DNA of 64,000 nucleotides from contig NC_081408.1 in the NCBI RefSeq assembly GCF_030272615.1, positions 624,431,912 to 624,495,911 on the forward strand, read 5' to 3'. This DNA comes from Cryptomeria japonica (taxonomy: Eukaryota; Streptophyta; Pinopsida; Cupressales; Cupressaceae). Of the stretch, positions 35,217 to 48,644 are shown one piece after another. The notes beneath the pieces are model-generated. The model saw nothing but the letters and a program-made list of their open reading frames with translations, was not told the DNA's origin and searched no databases. The translations under genes were made by a program, and so were the position numbers. How positions within the stretch are numbered: the stretch's first letter is position 1; each line of letters begins with the position of its first letter.

Positions 35217-36302
35217 TGAAGCTTTTAGTTACTTTCACTAAGACAAAGGTTAGATGTATAAAGTCTATATCTCACACAATCAAATCCAGAAGCTTAGAAA
35301 CATATTAATGGATTGTGAAAATTTACTGATATTGAGTCTACATTTCATAAACAAGACAAATGCTGATGTATAAACAATCTACATCTCATAAACAGAAGAT
35401 TAATTAATAAACAATCTATAAACATGTATAATCAAATGAAGAAAGAGACCTACCTCGTTGTCCAAGATCATTCTCACTAAAAAGGCCAACATGTCAGGCT
35501 ATGAAAATTAAAGCTGCAAAGTATATTCTCAATAACAGATATTAGAAGGAAACCTTCTACAGGAAACATTAATAAAAGACAAGGCATGCTAGAAAGTAGT
35601 TTAACTAATGAATGAAAATAAAAATTCTTATCATACAATAGATGGAATCCAAGAAAGCACTCGTCCGTTGCCATGATAATCACCTGACATAGGACCAGGT
35701 CACCTCATTTGCAAAGCAATCCAGGAAACTCCATTTGAAGTATTTCATGTTAAATTTTTCTTTTAGTCTTTTTGAACTGTAAGTATTGCTACATAATCAA
35801 GTTAAGTTAGATCTGAACAAAAATTTCCATCTTCCCAACTTTGCCATGAAACCAACAGACAACCAAAAACATTTCTATAGCTAATTTAAGAGCAGTTGCC
35901 TTTACAGCAATAACAGAAATTTCAATTATTATAAGATGGAAAAAAAGCCTTTACAGCAATAACAGGAATTTCAATTATTATAAGATGAAGAAAAGGGTAC
36001 AACATTGCCAGGTTATCAGCGTAAAACATAATAACCCAGGTAAAAGTTTAATGTTTTAATATTAAAAAATATACAATATTCTCATAGTTAGCATAAGAAA
36101 TTGCTCGCTTCACCGATATCAAAAAAGATGAATCAGGGAATTTTAAACTAAATCAAAGATCTAGGATTCTTATTTTCTATACAATGGTAATTCACTGCAT
36201 TGTAGAGTAATTGGATAGTTCAAAAGCAATAAGAGAGCAAAGGAAATCCTGCATAATTATAGCTCAGAGAGTGCTAAAAAAACATCTCAAGATTAACCCA
36301 AT

Positions 36303-36935
36303 TCACTTGTATTTTGCGAAGGGATCCTCATTGGGATAATAGTTAATATCATAGCCTTTCATTATGTCCTGATAATATCCCATTTCGGAAGAACCATAAA
36401 TTTCTTGATGACCCATTTGATAACCAGCAAAAATTGGTAGATCATTCACTTCCTTCTTTGACATGTTTTCCCCTCTGGAAGAACCTCGAAGGTCACCTTC
36501 AAGTTCTCTGTATTTTTGTAAGTAAATGGTTAATGTATGCACATAATCTTCAAAACCCAACTTGTACATAGACCAAAGGAGATCATCTGCAGTGATGGTT
36601 TTCCTCTGTTCTTGTTTACAACGTTCATTTGCTTCACTGGTGATGAAATTTATAAACTCTGACACACATTCTTGCATGGTATCCTTTGCATCATCAGCTA
36701 TCTTTGCGTGAGGAGGTAATACTTTTCTCATTATCCTGATAACGTTAGCAACAGGCATGTATCTATCTTGTTCTCTCACAACACAATTTTCCTTAATATC
36801 TCCATCCAAACAGCTTCTGCAGTCCTGGTTTGTAAAGCTTCTAGATCCTGCCATAATAGCTGTGAGAAAATCCTCTGTATTACCATCCTCAGAGCTTTTG
36901 CTGCCCTGGCCTGGAAAGCTTCTTGATCCCGACAT
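36303..36935 (-). CDS. LEC1-type NF-YB (HAP3) transcription factor subunit
   Basis: A 210-residue protein. NF-YB pairs through its histone fold with NF-YC, and with NF-YA binds CCAAT boxes in the nucleus. The conserved B domain is residues 54-147: [67 protein letters not shown]. Features of the LEC1/L1L class rather than ordinary NF-YB are [21 protein letters not shown] and Asp81 in KIADDAK, where other NF-YBs have Lys (Asp55 of the B domain in known LEC1). LEC1 proteins control embryo and seed maturation; that role here is inferred. ATG 36935 is preferred because TTGTCTATGCAG, a strong 3' splice site, ends at 36941, just five bases upstream. The first exon, in the 5' UTR, was not located. 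The N-terminus holds a 27-residue tandem duplication. Confidence 0.93.
   Translation of the reverse strand: MSGSRSFPGQGSKSSEDGNTEDFLTAIMAGSRSFTNQDCRSCLDGDIKENCVVREQDRYMPVANVIRIMRKVLPPHAKIADDAKDTMQECVSEFINFITSEANERCKQEQRKTITADDLLWSMYKLGFEDYVHTLTIYLQKYRELEGDLRGSSRGENMSKKEVNDLPIFAGYQMGHQEIYGSSEMGYYQDIMKGYDINYYPNEDPFAKYK
36693..36695 (-). other. LEC1-class diagnostic Asp codon (Asp81)
   Basis: The codon for the first Asp of KIADDAK. In Arabidopsis this position is Asp in LEC1 and LEC1-LIKE and Lys in the other NF-YBs, and it is needed for LEC1 activity. The family fact is established; its conservation here is read directly. Confidence 0.85.
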
Positions 36936-36938
36936 AAT
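36773..36938 (-). repeat. 81 bp in-frame tandem duplication in the NF-YB N-terminus
   Basis: Codons for (I)[18 protein letters not shown] and, 27 codons later, (I)[18 protein letters not shown] align well at the DNA level: ATTATG(T/G)C(G/A)GGATC(A/T)AGAAGCTTT is common to both. The duplication adds a second in-frame ATG at 36854. Confidence 0.85.
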
Positions 36939-36940
36939 GG

Positions 36941-36952
36941 CTGCATAGACAA
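36941..36952 (-). other. 3' splice site upstream of NF-YB start
   Basis: TTGTCTATGCAG read on the minus strand, ending directly before CCATTATG. The adjacent sequence TTGTATTTGTCATTGTC supplies a pyrimidine/T-rich tract. It implies a non-coding first exon and an intron within the leader. Confidence 0.65.
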
Positions 36953-39900
36953 TGACAAATACAAGCGTTATAGTCCATTTTGAAAAATCTAAAATCAATG
37001 TTCATGCATTACAGAAGCCCTAAAATGTTTTCTTAAATATTAGAACTCAAAGGTTAAAAGCATTATAGCTAATTATGACACTTTCCAACAATCTTCAAGG
37101 TGTTTTCTTCATACCATCTTTTGAAATACACCCAATACAGGAAATAAAATTTGCTTTACTTCCATTATCCAATAATGGAGCTGTTGTTTGCCTTATGCAT
37201 GAATGCATAGACTGTTACAAACCCTAAATGATCTGTATCAGTCAAGGCAGAGTCTCAGGAAGTGGCTGTCGCTCCTATTTCTACCATACAGTTGGCTCTG
37301 CAGAATCTACTTTGTCTGTAAAATTGCAAAATATAGAATCTTTTACCTAAAGGAACATTTGAGGTGCAACTTGTTCTAGCCTTCTAGGAGCTAGAAAATT
37401 TTAGGTCAAATTGCAGCATTCGGTTACTAGTTTTAATTGAACCATTTTTCTCTAGTTAGATCCTAAATCCCCTTAGAGAATTGCTCAAGTCCAACATCAT
37501 CAAGCCCCCAACATCACGGGACCACCAGGTATGGCAATATATTCCTGACCGAAGTCATTCATAACTCTTCATTCTTCATATAATAGGGCATTGTTATGTA
37601 TAGCGAAAGTTATTTTCCTGTCTGTAACCCTAAATTATGTTTATCTTTCACGTGTGGGATACAGAGTCATATTGCTGCGCATGGGTTAGTAGCACAGCAG
37701 ACAGATTGCTGTGACAATGGTTCAGATCAAAATGCCTGGCTGATTTTGCCTCGCTATGGTGATGACCGAGTTCAAAACCACCTTGGTTGCATGCAGAACT
37801 CAAAAAAAATTGAAAAACGAAGATTACAGACCATACTCACCAGATAATGAGGCAAATGTGCAGTATCCTTGCAAATGTGCTTCAGAAACAACAAAATGGA
37901 ATACATTTCAGATTGCATGCAGAAACACTAAATATAGGCAGCTGAACAGAAAATCATAAAAAATAAAAGATTACACACTGTATTTTCAATTGTAGTATAA
38001 TGGCAAGTCAGAGAGTGGTTGTCATGATGATCAAGCTATTTCAAGAAACAAATTCACCAGAAACATTCTGGGTTTGGTATTTCATTCTTTCAACCAAAAA
38101 GGTATTGAAAAGTTGATGATGCATTACCTAAAATTTGAAGACTATACATCACATCTTATGGGCCCAAATTTTGACGAGCATTGTATGCAATGCCAAGAGC
38201 CATTCAAAGCTTGTATAGCAAACCCTGAAGCTTGATGCATTACCTAAACGTTGAAGATTATCCATCACATCCCATGGGTCCAAAGAAAGTGTTATTCAAA
38301 GCTTTCCTGGCAAACTCCTAAGGTTGATGATGACCCCAAATGTAACTCTTAAGCTTTATAGCAAAAGGTCTTCAGAGAACTTTGGGCTTGTTCAAACGTA
38401 CTCTATCAAAGTTCAAATTTTGAAGCTTTCTCCAAGGTCTAATGGGTGCTCTTCATTTCACTGTGTTGTTTTTTTGAAGATTTTATATTATTCACAAAGA
38501 TGAAAACATAATCTTACATTTCTTCAACTGAGAACCAAAGAATGAAAGATATTTATACTACCAAATTTGCTTGACCTACATTTCTAAATACACCTATCTA
38601 AAAATTGTATCTTTCACATGGAAGTACAGACTTCTAACAAATTCTGTATGAAAATAACAAAAACAGAGGAAAAATATGAGCAAGATCAATGTGACAAATT
38701 CATTTAATGAAAAAAAGGCAGCGGATTTTACCTAAGAATAATCTCTTTGAAGTTTACCATTAAACAAAGCAGGGAAAAAGAAGAGATATTTGTTACTTAT
38801 AACCGACGCATAAGCATAGATCATAGCTCCCCATTAATTGTAATAAAAGAAATTAATTGACAGAGTTAATGCCAACTAAGAGTCGTGTAGTGCATGGACG
38901 TGATCATCAATATTCTGATTTTCAAATCTTTCAAATTCCTCCCTCCGCTTATTCGAACTTTGAAATTATGAATGCCAATTAAATGCAGAGCGGGGCACTC
39001 TAAATCTGAGAATTCGGGGACAAATTTTGACGTGATATTCGCAGATTTGAAATTCAAAATACAATATTGTGATCAATGTGAATATATTCGATGTTCGTAA
39101 AGAATGTGCGATTTGTTTTTTCATCTACGGTAAAGCAGTGATTTTGTTAATTCTGAATCCTGATCGTAGGGTCGAATTTTTCCAAAGCTAGATTGCCCAC
39201 TGGTTCGGATGATTTTTTCTGTTCTGTGCAGCTATTTATTTAGATTTATTGTTTAAATTTGAGCAGCATAATGGTTTATGTAAATTTTGAATTCAGTCTA
39301 AAACATAATTTAGGATCTTTTTCTATTATATTTTAACAGCTAAATTTTAGGAATTAAAATTATGCTGCGATAAAATGGGGCTGAAATTATGGAACGAGAA
39401 ATATGTCAGGAGGCTGTGTGATTTTAATTTTTTTTCTCATTTTCTTCCAAATTTTATTTTTTTAATTTTCTTTATTGACAAATAATTAATTATTCATAAT
39501 TTATTTTTAAATTTTTTATATTAAAAATAATATTTAAATAACTTCTTAAATTAAAAGAAAGATAAAAAAATTCTGAGTCCATTGACTTAACAAAATATTC
39601 TTAAAAATTTAATTAGATTAAATCATTTATTATTATTGAATCAAGTGGATGATACTATTTCTACATTACAATAATCAATTTTTTAATCAAGCCCCAAACT
39701 TTTTAATTTTAATATAATCAAGTGATTACTTTTTGGTAGTTTATATTTTTTATACAAATTTAAAATTTACACTTAATATAATATATAATTTTGATTTGAA
39801 AATGATTGTTTTTCTTTATTTAGTAAATTATTTATATGTAAACTTTTTAAGTAATACACACATATATATAGGCGAATGTTGTCATGTGAGAGACCCACCC

Positions 39901-42581
39901 TTTAACGATGATTGTGTATGCTTGTACCTAGCAGTATTTTCATCGCTATTGAAACAATAGTATTGATCTCTATTATCTTTGTCATAAACAATTGATTAGG
40001 AATAGCTAGTGAGATCCATGACATGTATGTATTCTAGTAAGGACTACACTCGAAATAGTTAATGATGTCAATTGTGAACTGTCCTTGCCAGTTCTATGTC
40101 TAGCTTAATTTTATGATTTGAGATTTTGAAGAAATTTATGTGATTTAGGAACTCGGACCACATAAATAAAAAATGTGTATTTGATGAATACATTAATCTC
40201 ACGAGGATAAAAGAATCTTACAGAGAATATGTTAGAAAGGATATATTAGGATATGACACATTGTGATGTGTTGGTCCTTCGTGTACTTGACAATGGCACA
40301 TGTGTGCTCTAAGACATCTATGCTATAATGATATTGATGATGTTTATTCTATGAATGACTTAAATAGTTATGGTTTTGTGACATGATGTGGAAATTAATT
40401 AGTATCATCAAAGTTGAATATATGTTCATATGATGGATGATATCAGTCATAAGGATTGTTAGAGATTCTCATTTAGCATGTAGTTTGTAATTCAATTTGT
40501 TATCTATGATGCACACATTCATATATGATTTGACATGTGAACTTACTTCATGCATGTATCAAGACTGCTAATGCAAATTTGGTCATAGATGAAAAGTTTT
40601 AGCAATATTAGATAGATGTGGTTTTTGTGAATGTTTCTTGTTGATGATTTTTGCTTCATCTATTTTACTATGATGATGGACTAATGTTTGAATTCAAGTG
40701 TGCAGGTACCTATGGCCAATGGAATGGGGGGGCTAACATGGTGGTCTTGTGATGGAATCTATATTGCCGACCTAGCCTATATGGAGAGGCTAAGGTATTT
40801 TGCTAACTGTTATGGTTGTGATGTGTAATGTGAATGTGGAGTCCACTGATTTATGTATTCAAGATGTGTAAATGTGGAGTCTGATGTTTTATGTTTTCTC
40901 CACTCTTATTCTTGTTTGTGTTCTTGCATCCATTGTTGTTATCAATTGTTGTTGTATTCTAAAGGTCGGTTTATGCATTTTATTGATGATTTTATGTTGT
41001 GAAGGGTGGGATACTAGGTTGGAGATGAACTCGCTTAGTGAGGAATTCTCTCCAAGTGTTGGGGTTGTGAGAATATGAGGCACTATGGTGAGTGTCCTAG
41101 TCTAGGTATGAGTACCTACATGTTTGTCGAAAGAAAATTCTAATGGGTAAGAGTACCCCTATCTAATTTTAAGGAGATTCTATTGGGTAAGAGTACCCAC
41201 ATGTCGCGGAGAGTTACATGCATGTACTTGTTGGTTGTGGTGTTGTGATTTTGGGTATGTGAGTTTGGCATTAGTGAAATGATGGTTATGGAAGAGGGAC
41301 TAAGTTATTACATCCAAATGTGAGCCTGGGTTTCACCCTCACAAGTGTGTTCCTCTCATTTCCCCATTGTGGTTCAAATGACAACCTTTATGTAGAATTT
41401 CCCTTGGGTGGTTTGTAGTTGCAATCAAGTTAGATTGTATTTCCCTTGTCATGTTGTGTAAGATAATGTTCTTGTGGAAAGCTTGTATAACCCAGCCACC
41501 TTGCTACCTCCTGAAGCTCAGGGTTGGATTGTTCTTTAGCCTTACGATTGGGAGGTAAATGATCTCCCATTGGTCCAAGAAGAATTTTGTTCTTTCCTAT
41601 GTATGTGCATGTTTAATGGTCTAAGTATGGTGACCCAATATGTTGGAATTAGGTCAAGTGAAGAAGGGAAAAACTATTGTGTATACATCTTGTTGTAACC
41701 ATGCCAACCAAAACTTCTTGTGAAGTACTTGTTACAAATCAAATTGACTTGATAAAAATGATTGTGTTTGTGTACCTGTTCAGTAGAGAATTTTATGTGT
41801 GCATGTGAGCACAAGAATGTAAAGAGGAGGGTAACCATGCATATGTTTATGGTCATCCCCAAGTTTTAATGTAACCACTCTTGTTTTTATTTGTTCTATA
41901 AAATATTCTTACACATCTTAATTGCTTTGAGTAATATGAATGCCATACTAAAGTGGACGTAAAGGATTCATGTTCTTAGTCAAAACACATAGAAACTTTG
42001 TCTAGTTACAATAGTGCATAAAAATGTGTCTTTTTCATTTGATAGAAAGGAAATTGGTTTTCTTGTCATAACAGATACTTGTTTGAGAAACTAGTCCTAG
42101 CTAGATTGTGTAAAATAATAAATACTAATGCACTTTGAAATAGTTGTTAAAAATCAATATAAATCTATTTATTCTATTCTATTATAATTAGAAAGAAACC
42201 CTTATTGATTAAATACATGATAACTAGAGGTTTAGTCTAAATATTCATGCTCTGTTTTAGTAATGGTTAGAAGAAATCCAAGAGTGAATGTTTTCACTAC
42301 AACAAGTGCCTATGGGTATTCTATACTTCTTTTAAACTTACTGGAGATAACAAGAAGATACTAAGGCAAGTAAGAACATGTTGATTATGTATATAAATGC
42401 AATGGCACAAGTGAGCATTGACTCAAGTATATCTGTAGTACAAACAACTATGTTGTTTATTCTTCAATTTAGGAACATAGAAATATGTATTCTTCTTTCA
42501 CTATAGTATACATCGAGTAGGAAAAAAATTGATAAGCTTTGATTTCCTTTCCATACCCAAAGCATTTTGTTTAAGTTAATA
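36953..42581. other. NF-YB upstream region and intergenic DNA
   Basis: About 5.6 kb with no second gene recognised. The first 2 kb should hold the NF-YB leader intron, first exon and promoter, but I could not fix their positions. Small repeats: 38116-38171 and 38232-38283 share TGATG(C)ATTACCTAAA, TTGAAGA and CATCACATC; GGGTAAGAGTACCC-type palindromes recur near 41104, 41145 and 41184. Confidence 0.55.
42579..42581 (+). repeat. Target site duplication, left (ATA)
   Basis: ATA directly before CACTAATACATT, matched by ATA at 62719-62721. Three-base duplications are the rule for CACTA elements. Confidence 0.75.
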
Positions 42582-42620
42582 CACTAATACATTTGGGGTC
42601 AAATTCCGACGGAGGTTTCC
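42582..42620 (+). repeat. Left terminal inverted repeat of CACTA element
   Basis: CACTAATACATTTGGGGTCA, then AATTCCGACGGAGG. It pairs with the reverse complement of 62685-62718, in which the order CACTA, TACATT, GGGTCAAA and TTCGATGG is kept. Confidence 0.88.
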
Positions 42621-45600
42621 GATGGACAAGGAACATTGTGTGAAAATTTGATTTTTTTTTTTAAAATGCCCGTGTTCGTCGAAATTCTGACGACCTCAGG
42701 CTTTTAAAAAAAAAAAAAAAACACAACGCATTTTCATTTTGAAAGCAAACCGAAGCAAGCGGCGACCATCTTGCCTCCCTGCGCCCCCCCCCCCCCAAGC
42801 AAGGTAATTTTATTTTTGCAATCAAATGAACTCTTTGTTTTTCAATGAAGGGCAACTAATTTTTTTTCGCAATCAAGGGCAACTAGTTTTTTTTTGTGAA
42901 TTAATCCATTTTGTGCATATCCTACGATCTTAAAATTCCATGAAATGACATCTCTTTGAGGTATTCCGTCATACAGTTCACATGTCGTGTGTATGCTACC
43001 CCATTTTGCGATTTTTGTTATTGGAGCATTTGCAACTAATTTCTGACAAAAAACCCCCTTCGATTATGCTTTGATGGATGTCCATACCTTGTTCCAAAGG
43101 TCCTATTTTGGCACACGCAGGGAGGATGCTGGCAAACGTTGCATTGAGATAAACATGACTGTATTTCATGAGGATTTGAACTCAAAGCATTGGCACTATC
43201 ACTTATGGCTATATTAGCTTTTTTAAGACACTTTCATAGTGCACTTCACCTGTCCTAATAATGGACTATCATGAGATTCTTAAGAATGGAAATACTCCAA
43301 ACATTCATGCCCTCTATGTTGTCATTGTGGTTTTCAATCATTGCGACTACATGCTTTTCAAGGACCAAGTAGTGTTCTTTTTTCATTGTTCTACTGTGCT
43401 TCTCAAGCTGCACCAACATAGTTTTATTTAATGCCTTTTTTTTATAGTGATTTCTCCATGGATTCCATTGTCTTTTTCTTGGCACATTCAATGCATTGTC
43501 ATCTATCACTACTATTTATTGTCCTTTTTACCTTTATTGAGGTTGTTCTCATACATGTCATTCACTTTGTCTATGAGTATATCTCAACCAATTCACTGTT
43601 GTAAGTAGAAATAAAAGATTAGTCTCATCTCTTTTACTATTTTAGACCTTCATAGTAATCTTTGCAATATATCATTTCCTTCCAATTACCTTAGATCTTT
43701 TATATACCTTTTTATGGAATGTGATGAAGGCTTGAGTGTGTCTTCTTGAACTCACTTATTATCAGCTCCTCTATGATTACCTTAGATCTTTGTGGCTAAG
43801 AATTGTTCTTGATGAACTTATGCTCTTTATTGATTTCTTTTACTACCATTATATTATCCTGAAAAAGGCTTGTTCAATGCTCCCTTAGCATGCATGTGCT
43901 CTCTTTGTATTGATCTAGGGCTACTCATTAATGTATCTATGGATTTCCCTTATTCACTATGTTGTGACAGTCATTTGCAGATTTGGGACTATCATCTTTC
44001 ATAATTTGGTGTCTTTAAGATGTGGGTACATTGCTTGACAAGAAAAGCTCAAGCATTTGTGAAGTTCAAAGAGTTTAAACCCCTTGTTGAATGGTCATCC
44101 AGTTGTTCTCTAAATGCAAAATGCTCAAGTAAATGAGAAATTCACTCAAAATGGTTTATCCACAACTAAAAGAAAGCAACTAACCACTACATATATGCAT
44201 CAACAAAACAGTGTTGTATAGAGACCTAATCATGCCTTCATGGATATGTAGATCAAGTTCCTACATTTTGGACAAAAGCAATTCACACAATAATATATTT
44301 GTTGAACACACCCACCACAAAGATTTGGTCATGCAGTAATATATTTGTTGTTAACTTTATCATGGAGGATTTGGTTATGCTTGTTACAATCAAGGTTTGA
44401 CCAAACTAATTCTTAAATATACAAATGAAGAGTTTGGTTGGTTGGTGACTAATTACTCTTTTTAACACCATTTACAAGATCATATCTATATCAAGTGTCT
44501 CAAGAATTAAGCTACTACTAAGAAGATAGTTTGCCTAAAGCAAATGGGTTTCTTGGGTGGCTATTTATTGTAGATAACTTAGTTCCTTCATGAGAATCAA
44601 TCAATTTGGAACATGTATAACTCACATTTGTGACATGTCACTAATGCAATTCCTTAGTACTTGTTTGAGTACTATCTCCTCTATTGTTTTCTATCCACTT
44701 TTGTGTCCTTCTTAGAACAAATAATAGATTAATGAGAAGGTGGAAAAGGTGGATTCACCTAAGAGGGAGTGGATTTTCCCAATAATATGTTAGATTCTCC
44801 CAAGGATGGATGGACTATACACTTGAAAGGTAGATGATTAAGGATGATGACAAGGTGAATTTTCCTTAGAATGATAGGGTTGATTTTCCTAAGAATAAGT
44901 AGATTCATGTAAACTAGAGGATACAAATTTAGACAAAATAATGGAAGGAGACTAAAACTAGATAGATTCACCTAAATGGGAGTGTAGTCATCTAAGGATA
45001 AGAAAAATTCACCATTTGCATAAGAAAGATGGATAAGATAAATGATTTATGTGAAATAGATTCACCTAAGAGAAAGTAGATTCACATAAGGATAGGTGGA
45101 TTTTCCTAAAGATGAAGGGATAAGACTTAACAAAAAGAGGACTTAGGATGATGACAAGGAGGATTCATTTAAGGATATGGCATATTCACCTAAGGGATAG
45201 TGTATTCTCCCAAGAATATGGAAAAATTATTGATTGGTGGAATGGCATACTAGATCAAGGAATGATACAAGGGTAGATTCACCTAAATATAGGGTAAATT
45301 CAGCTAAAAGGGTACCCATGAGATTGTGGTACTGAGTACCTATCTATGGATGGTGTATTTGGATACAAGTATGATGAAACCATGCTTGTGTATGATGAAA
45401 CAAAGTCCAGATCTCTATTATAGGTCCAACATAATCTCTATTATTTGAGACACCATTTTATTAGCATATCCAATTAGGGTAATTTATGGGTTTAATTATG
45501 GATCATGTTGTCTATTTCCATGCACTATTGAACTTATTTGGATGTATTGTGATTTTTTTAATTTTGAAGTTATAAATAAATTATGTTTGTACCTTAGAAA

Positions 45601-46389
45601 GGGTAACTCCAATTGATGTTTGGGCAGTTTATTTGAAAACTTATGGTGATTATTGCCCTATGTTATGTAATGGAGTTATTTTTACACTAAGTAATTAACT
45701 AGAAAAATGAATTTGTATTGTTGTACAAGTATGATGAAACCATTCTTGTGTGTTTACATGTTTGTGCATCCTATTGAGAACCAACCTCGCTATTGAGGAA
45801 CTCAATAAATGTGGTGTTAAGTAGAAGAATGGAAAACTCAAGAAGCTATGGTGACATATTGTGGCATTAGTAGGGATTATCTCTATTGACCACACCTTTC
45901 AAAGATAGTATCCCCTAGTTCTCCTCATAGAATGGACCATTGGATGGCTCATAGTGGTATCCTATCCTACATTTATCTTGATGGCATTGCCGATAGTTGG
46001 TATGTGGTTCTTGGTACGGGTTTCCTCTTACCCTATTATCTTATTTATATCTTTGTTCCAACATGTGGAGATTAATTTTTGTCATGCTATGATGATTTTC
46101 ATGTTTGCATGTGTTTTGACATTATGCAAATAGATATGATGTCACACCATACTTATGTTTTGATATAGTGTAGGTGATGGTTACATGTTGTTGATGGTAG
46201 CGATTTGGGTTCAAAGACACAATTCCACACACACACAAATATTTGAAGATGCATTTTATATTATTCCTTCTTAGTGGCGATTAGTGTTCGAAGATTTGCA
46301 CACATGTAGAGAGGAACTCATGTTAGATACAATAGGTTGTGTTTGATAACATATGAATGTGCCTCATGATGTATACATATATCTTTGGT

Positions 46390-46730
46390 GTGTGACATGC
46401 ATGCACATTTTTCCATAAGACACATTGCTATGTGGCATGTGCCCTGTGCATGTCTTCTTTGTGAGGCACGTTGCTATGTGCAATGTGGCCCTAGGTGTGT
46501 CTTCTCTATGAGGTGTATTGCCATGATATGTTAGGATTTGTAGTGTGCAGGCCACAAATGCATGCATGAGGGACTATTATTATAGTCATGTTTTTTGGGC
46601 ATGTAGCCTAGGCATGTCTTCTCCATTAGGTACATGGCCATGCCATGTGGGAGTTTTTGTGTTCATGCCACAAATGCACACACGAGGGACTATTATTGGA
46701 GTCATGATGAATCTTCACTCTATTAAGCCA
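46390..46730. repeat. Diverged tandem repeats around GCATGTCTTCTCC
   Basis: Three to four copies of a (G)CATGTCTTCT...GGTACATGGCCATG block. The last two are each followed by CCACAAATGCA, then GAGGGACTATTATT and AGTCATG. The period is about 60-130 bp. Confidence 0.65.
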
Positions 46731-48175
46731 CAATTTCTAGTCGTATAGTTATGTAATGTGCACTTTTAAGGATTGTGAAGTTTCCTTCAATTATTGATGA
46801 TCTCTCATCTTTGTTGCATGGGCCAACAATTTTATTTTATCTTGTTTGAATTAGTTTAATCACTATTGTGAGTTTTCTCTATTGTGTAGTTATTGTGGCT
46901 ATGTTTGATTTTCTATTGAAATTGAACACATTTATTTGACTTATTATTGGTACTATTTTTTCTTTCTTTCAATATTTATGATCTTTGGTAGTTTAGTGAA
47001 ACTCTTGCTATTTTTAAATGTTGCCTTCTTTGTTGTGATGTGATTCCTCACCAAGATCAATGTAGATAACCTTGGATGAGTGTATATAAGGAATCAAACA
47101 TTGGGAAAATTTGAGGATAGGGGTAAGTGTTTCTTGTATGGGTAGCTACGATCCACTTGTACATTCTTAGTGATTATTGACGGCTATGTCTTCGAGGATA
47201 ATCCCATTAAACAAACAAGGGGGAAGTCATACATAATCGTATAGATCCTCCCTAGTTGTGTGTGGATTCAAGACCATAATTTCATATGGTTCTTGGTTAC
47301 TTTGTGAGACCATGGCATCCTCTTAGACCAATATGTGAGCCTTGTATTGTTATCCCTGTAATGTGGATGAATAAGTGTATGTTAAAATAAATGCTTTGCA
47401 TGCCATATAGTTGCATATGAGTTGTTCACATCATCAGATCATGATTTAGAATATGTGAATTCTTTTATCCATGTGAAGTCGAATGATTGATTATGAAAAT
47501 GTGTTATACATTGAAGCATAATCTGTAAGATGTTCTCTTCAAGAAAAAATATTTATGCTTTCATAGTGAAATGTTGACGAAATGGGGTCCTAGTCTAGGA
47601 AAGTAAACTACAAACTTATACATTCACCATTTCAAAACATTTTATTGGGGAATAGTCAATTTGGTTCAATTTAATTCCTCTAGGAGAGACCAACAATATG
47701 ATTAATTGTTCCATTTTGATGTGATTGGATATGATTAGATATAATTTCATTGAAGATGCAAGAACTAAGTAAAATTATGCAAAATAGACAAGATTAAGCA
47801 TAAACAGGCAAATAATAAAGCAAAAAGCTAACATAGAGGTAAATATTTGAAAATAAGACTCTAAAATGAACCTAATCAGTTACCTATAGGGAAAATGAGG
47901 TTAGAGATAATCTACCTATATGGAAAGTGGTTAAACTCTACCTCTAAGTGGCTCATCTTGAGCATTGTCGGTATATGGGCATTGATGGCATATTATATCT
48001 GGTTCTATCATTTTTGTGGGTGCAAAATTAACAAGGCAAAATAGTATTAGTGGGATCATGATCTCATCAAAATGGTTTTGGCTTTGCATTTATGATAGCA
48101 CATTGATCACACCTTACAAAAGGTTCCAATCTCATACATAGCATCCCAAAGTAAGGTCAATAATGATGTAACTTA

Positions 48176-48259
48176 ATGCTTAAACTGGAGTTCTGGGTAG
48201 TCATATACCGATCATTTCCAGATTGATGCTTAAACTGGAGTTCTGGGTAGTCATATACC
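48176..48259. repeat. 34 bp direct repeat, 50 bp period
   Basis: ATGCTTAAACTGGAGTTCTG then GGTAGTCATATACC occurs at 48176-48209 and 48226-48259, apparently identical. It lies about 400 bp before the transposase start. Confidence 0.92.
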
Positions 48260-48644
48260 CATGGCATAGGGTAGGGGTGACCTGCAAACAATGCTAGTTC
48301 TAGATGCTTGTTTGCTTGGTGTATAACTTGTCAAAATTAGATCAATTGGCTACAGGTCTGCCATAAAGTGTCCAACTTATCACCAATGAAAATACAAGAA
48401 CCAAGGCTTAGAATACTCAAAAATGTCTCTCAGAAAGTCTGCAACAGGCAAACTTTTAGTAAGAATTTGCAGACACAATGCTCAGAAATTCACACAATCA
48501 GCTACATTAAATACGTTCTCTATTAAGTTCAATGTTTTAAGATGAAAAAGAAGAGTTAAATGGTTTTGGTTCGATTTGCAATTTTTGTGAAGCTTTTGCA
48601 CAGAAGTTTCCATAGCCTGATTTTTTTGCCTGTGAAGAAAGACC

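Larger units (their letters stand above)
33703..36240. other. AT-rich intergenic DNA with local duplications
   Basis: No gene seen. It contains four small tandem duplications listed separately. The part from about 35950 onward lies downstream of the NF-YB gene and may include its 3' flank. Confidence 0.65.
42621..48644. other. CACTA left internal region without recognised genes
   Basis: 42621-42720 continues subterminal TTCGTCGAAATTCTGACGAC-type motifs. A C-run lies at 42784-42796. 44740-45310 repeats GATTCACCTAA(G) and GGATTTTCC(T/C)AA words every 30-60 bp. 46390-46730 and 48176-48259 hold tandem repeats listed separately. The remainder shows nothing I can name. It may be promoter and intron space for the transposase gene plus old insertions. 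Confidence 0.6.

Noticed and set aside
37596-37959. Plus-strand frames of 83 and 67 codons upstream of NF-YB
   Set aside because: No domain, splice support or conserved start; they lie where the NF-YB leader intron and promoter are expected on the other strand.
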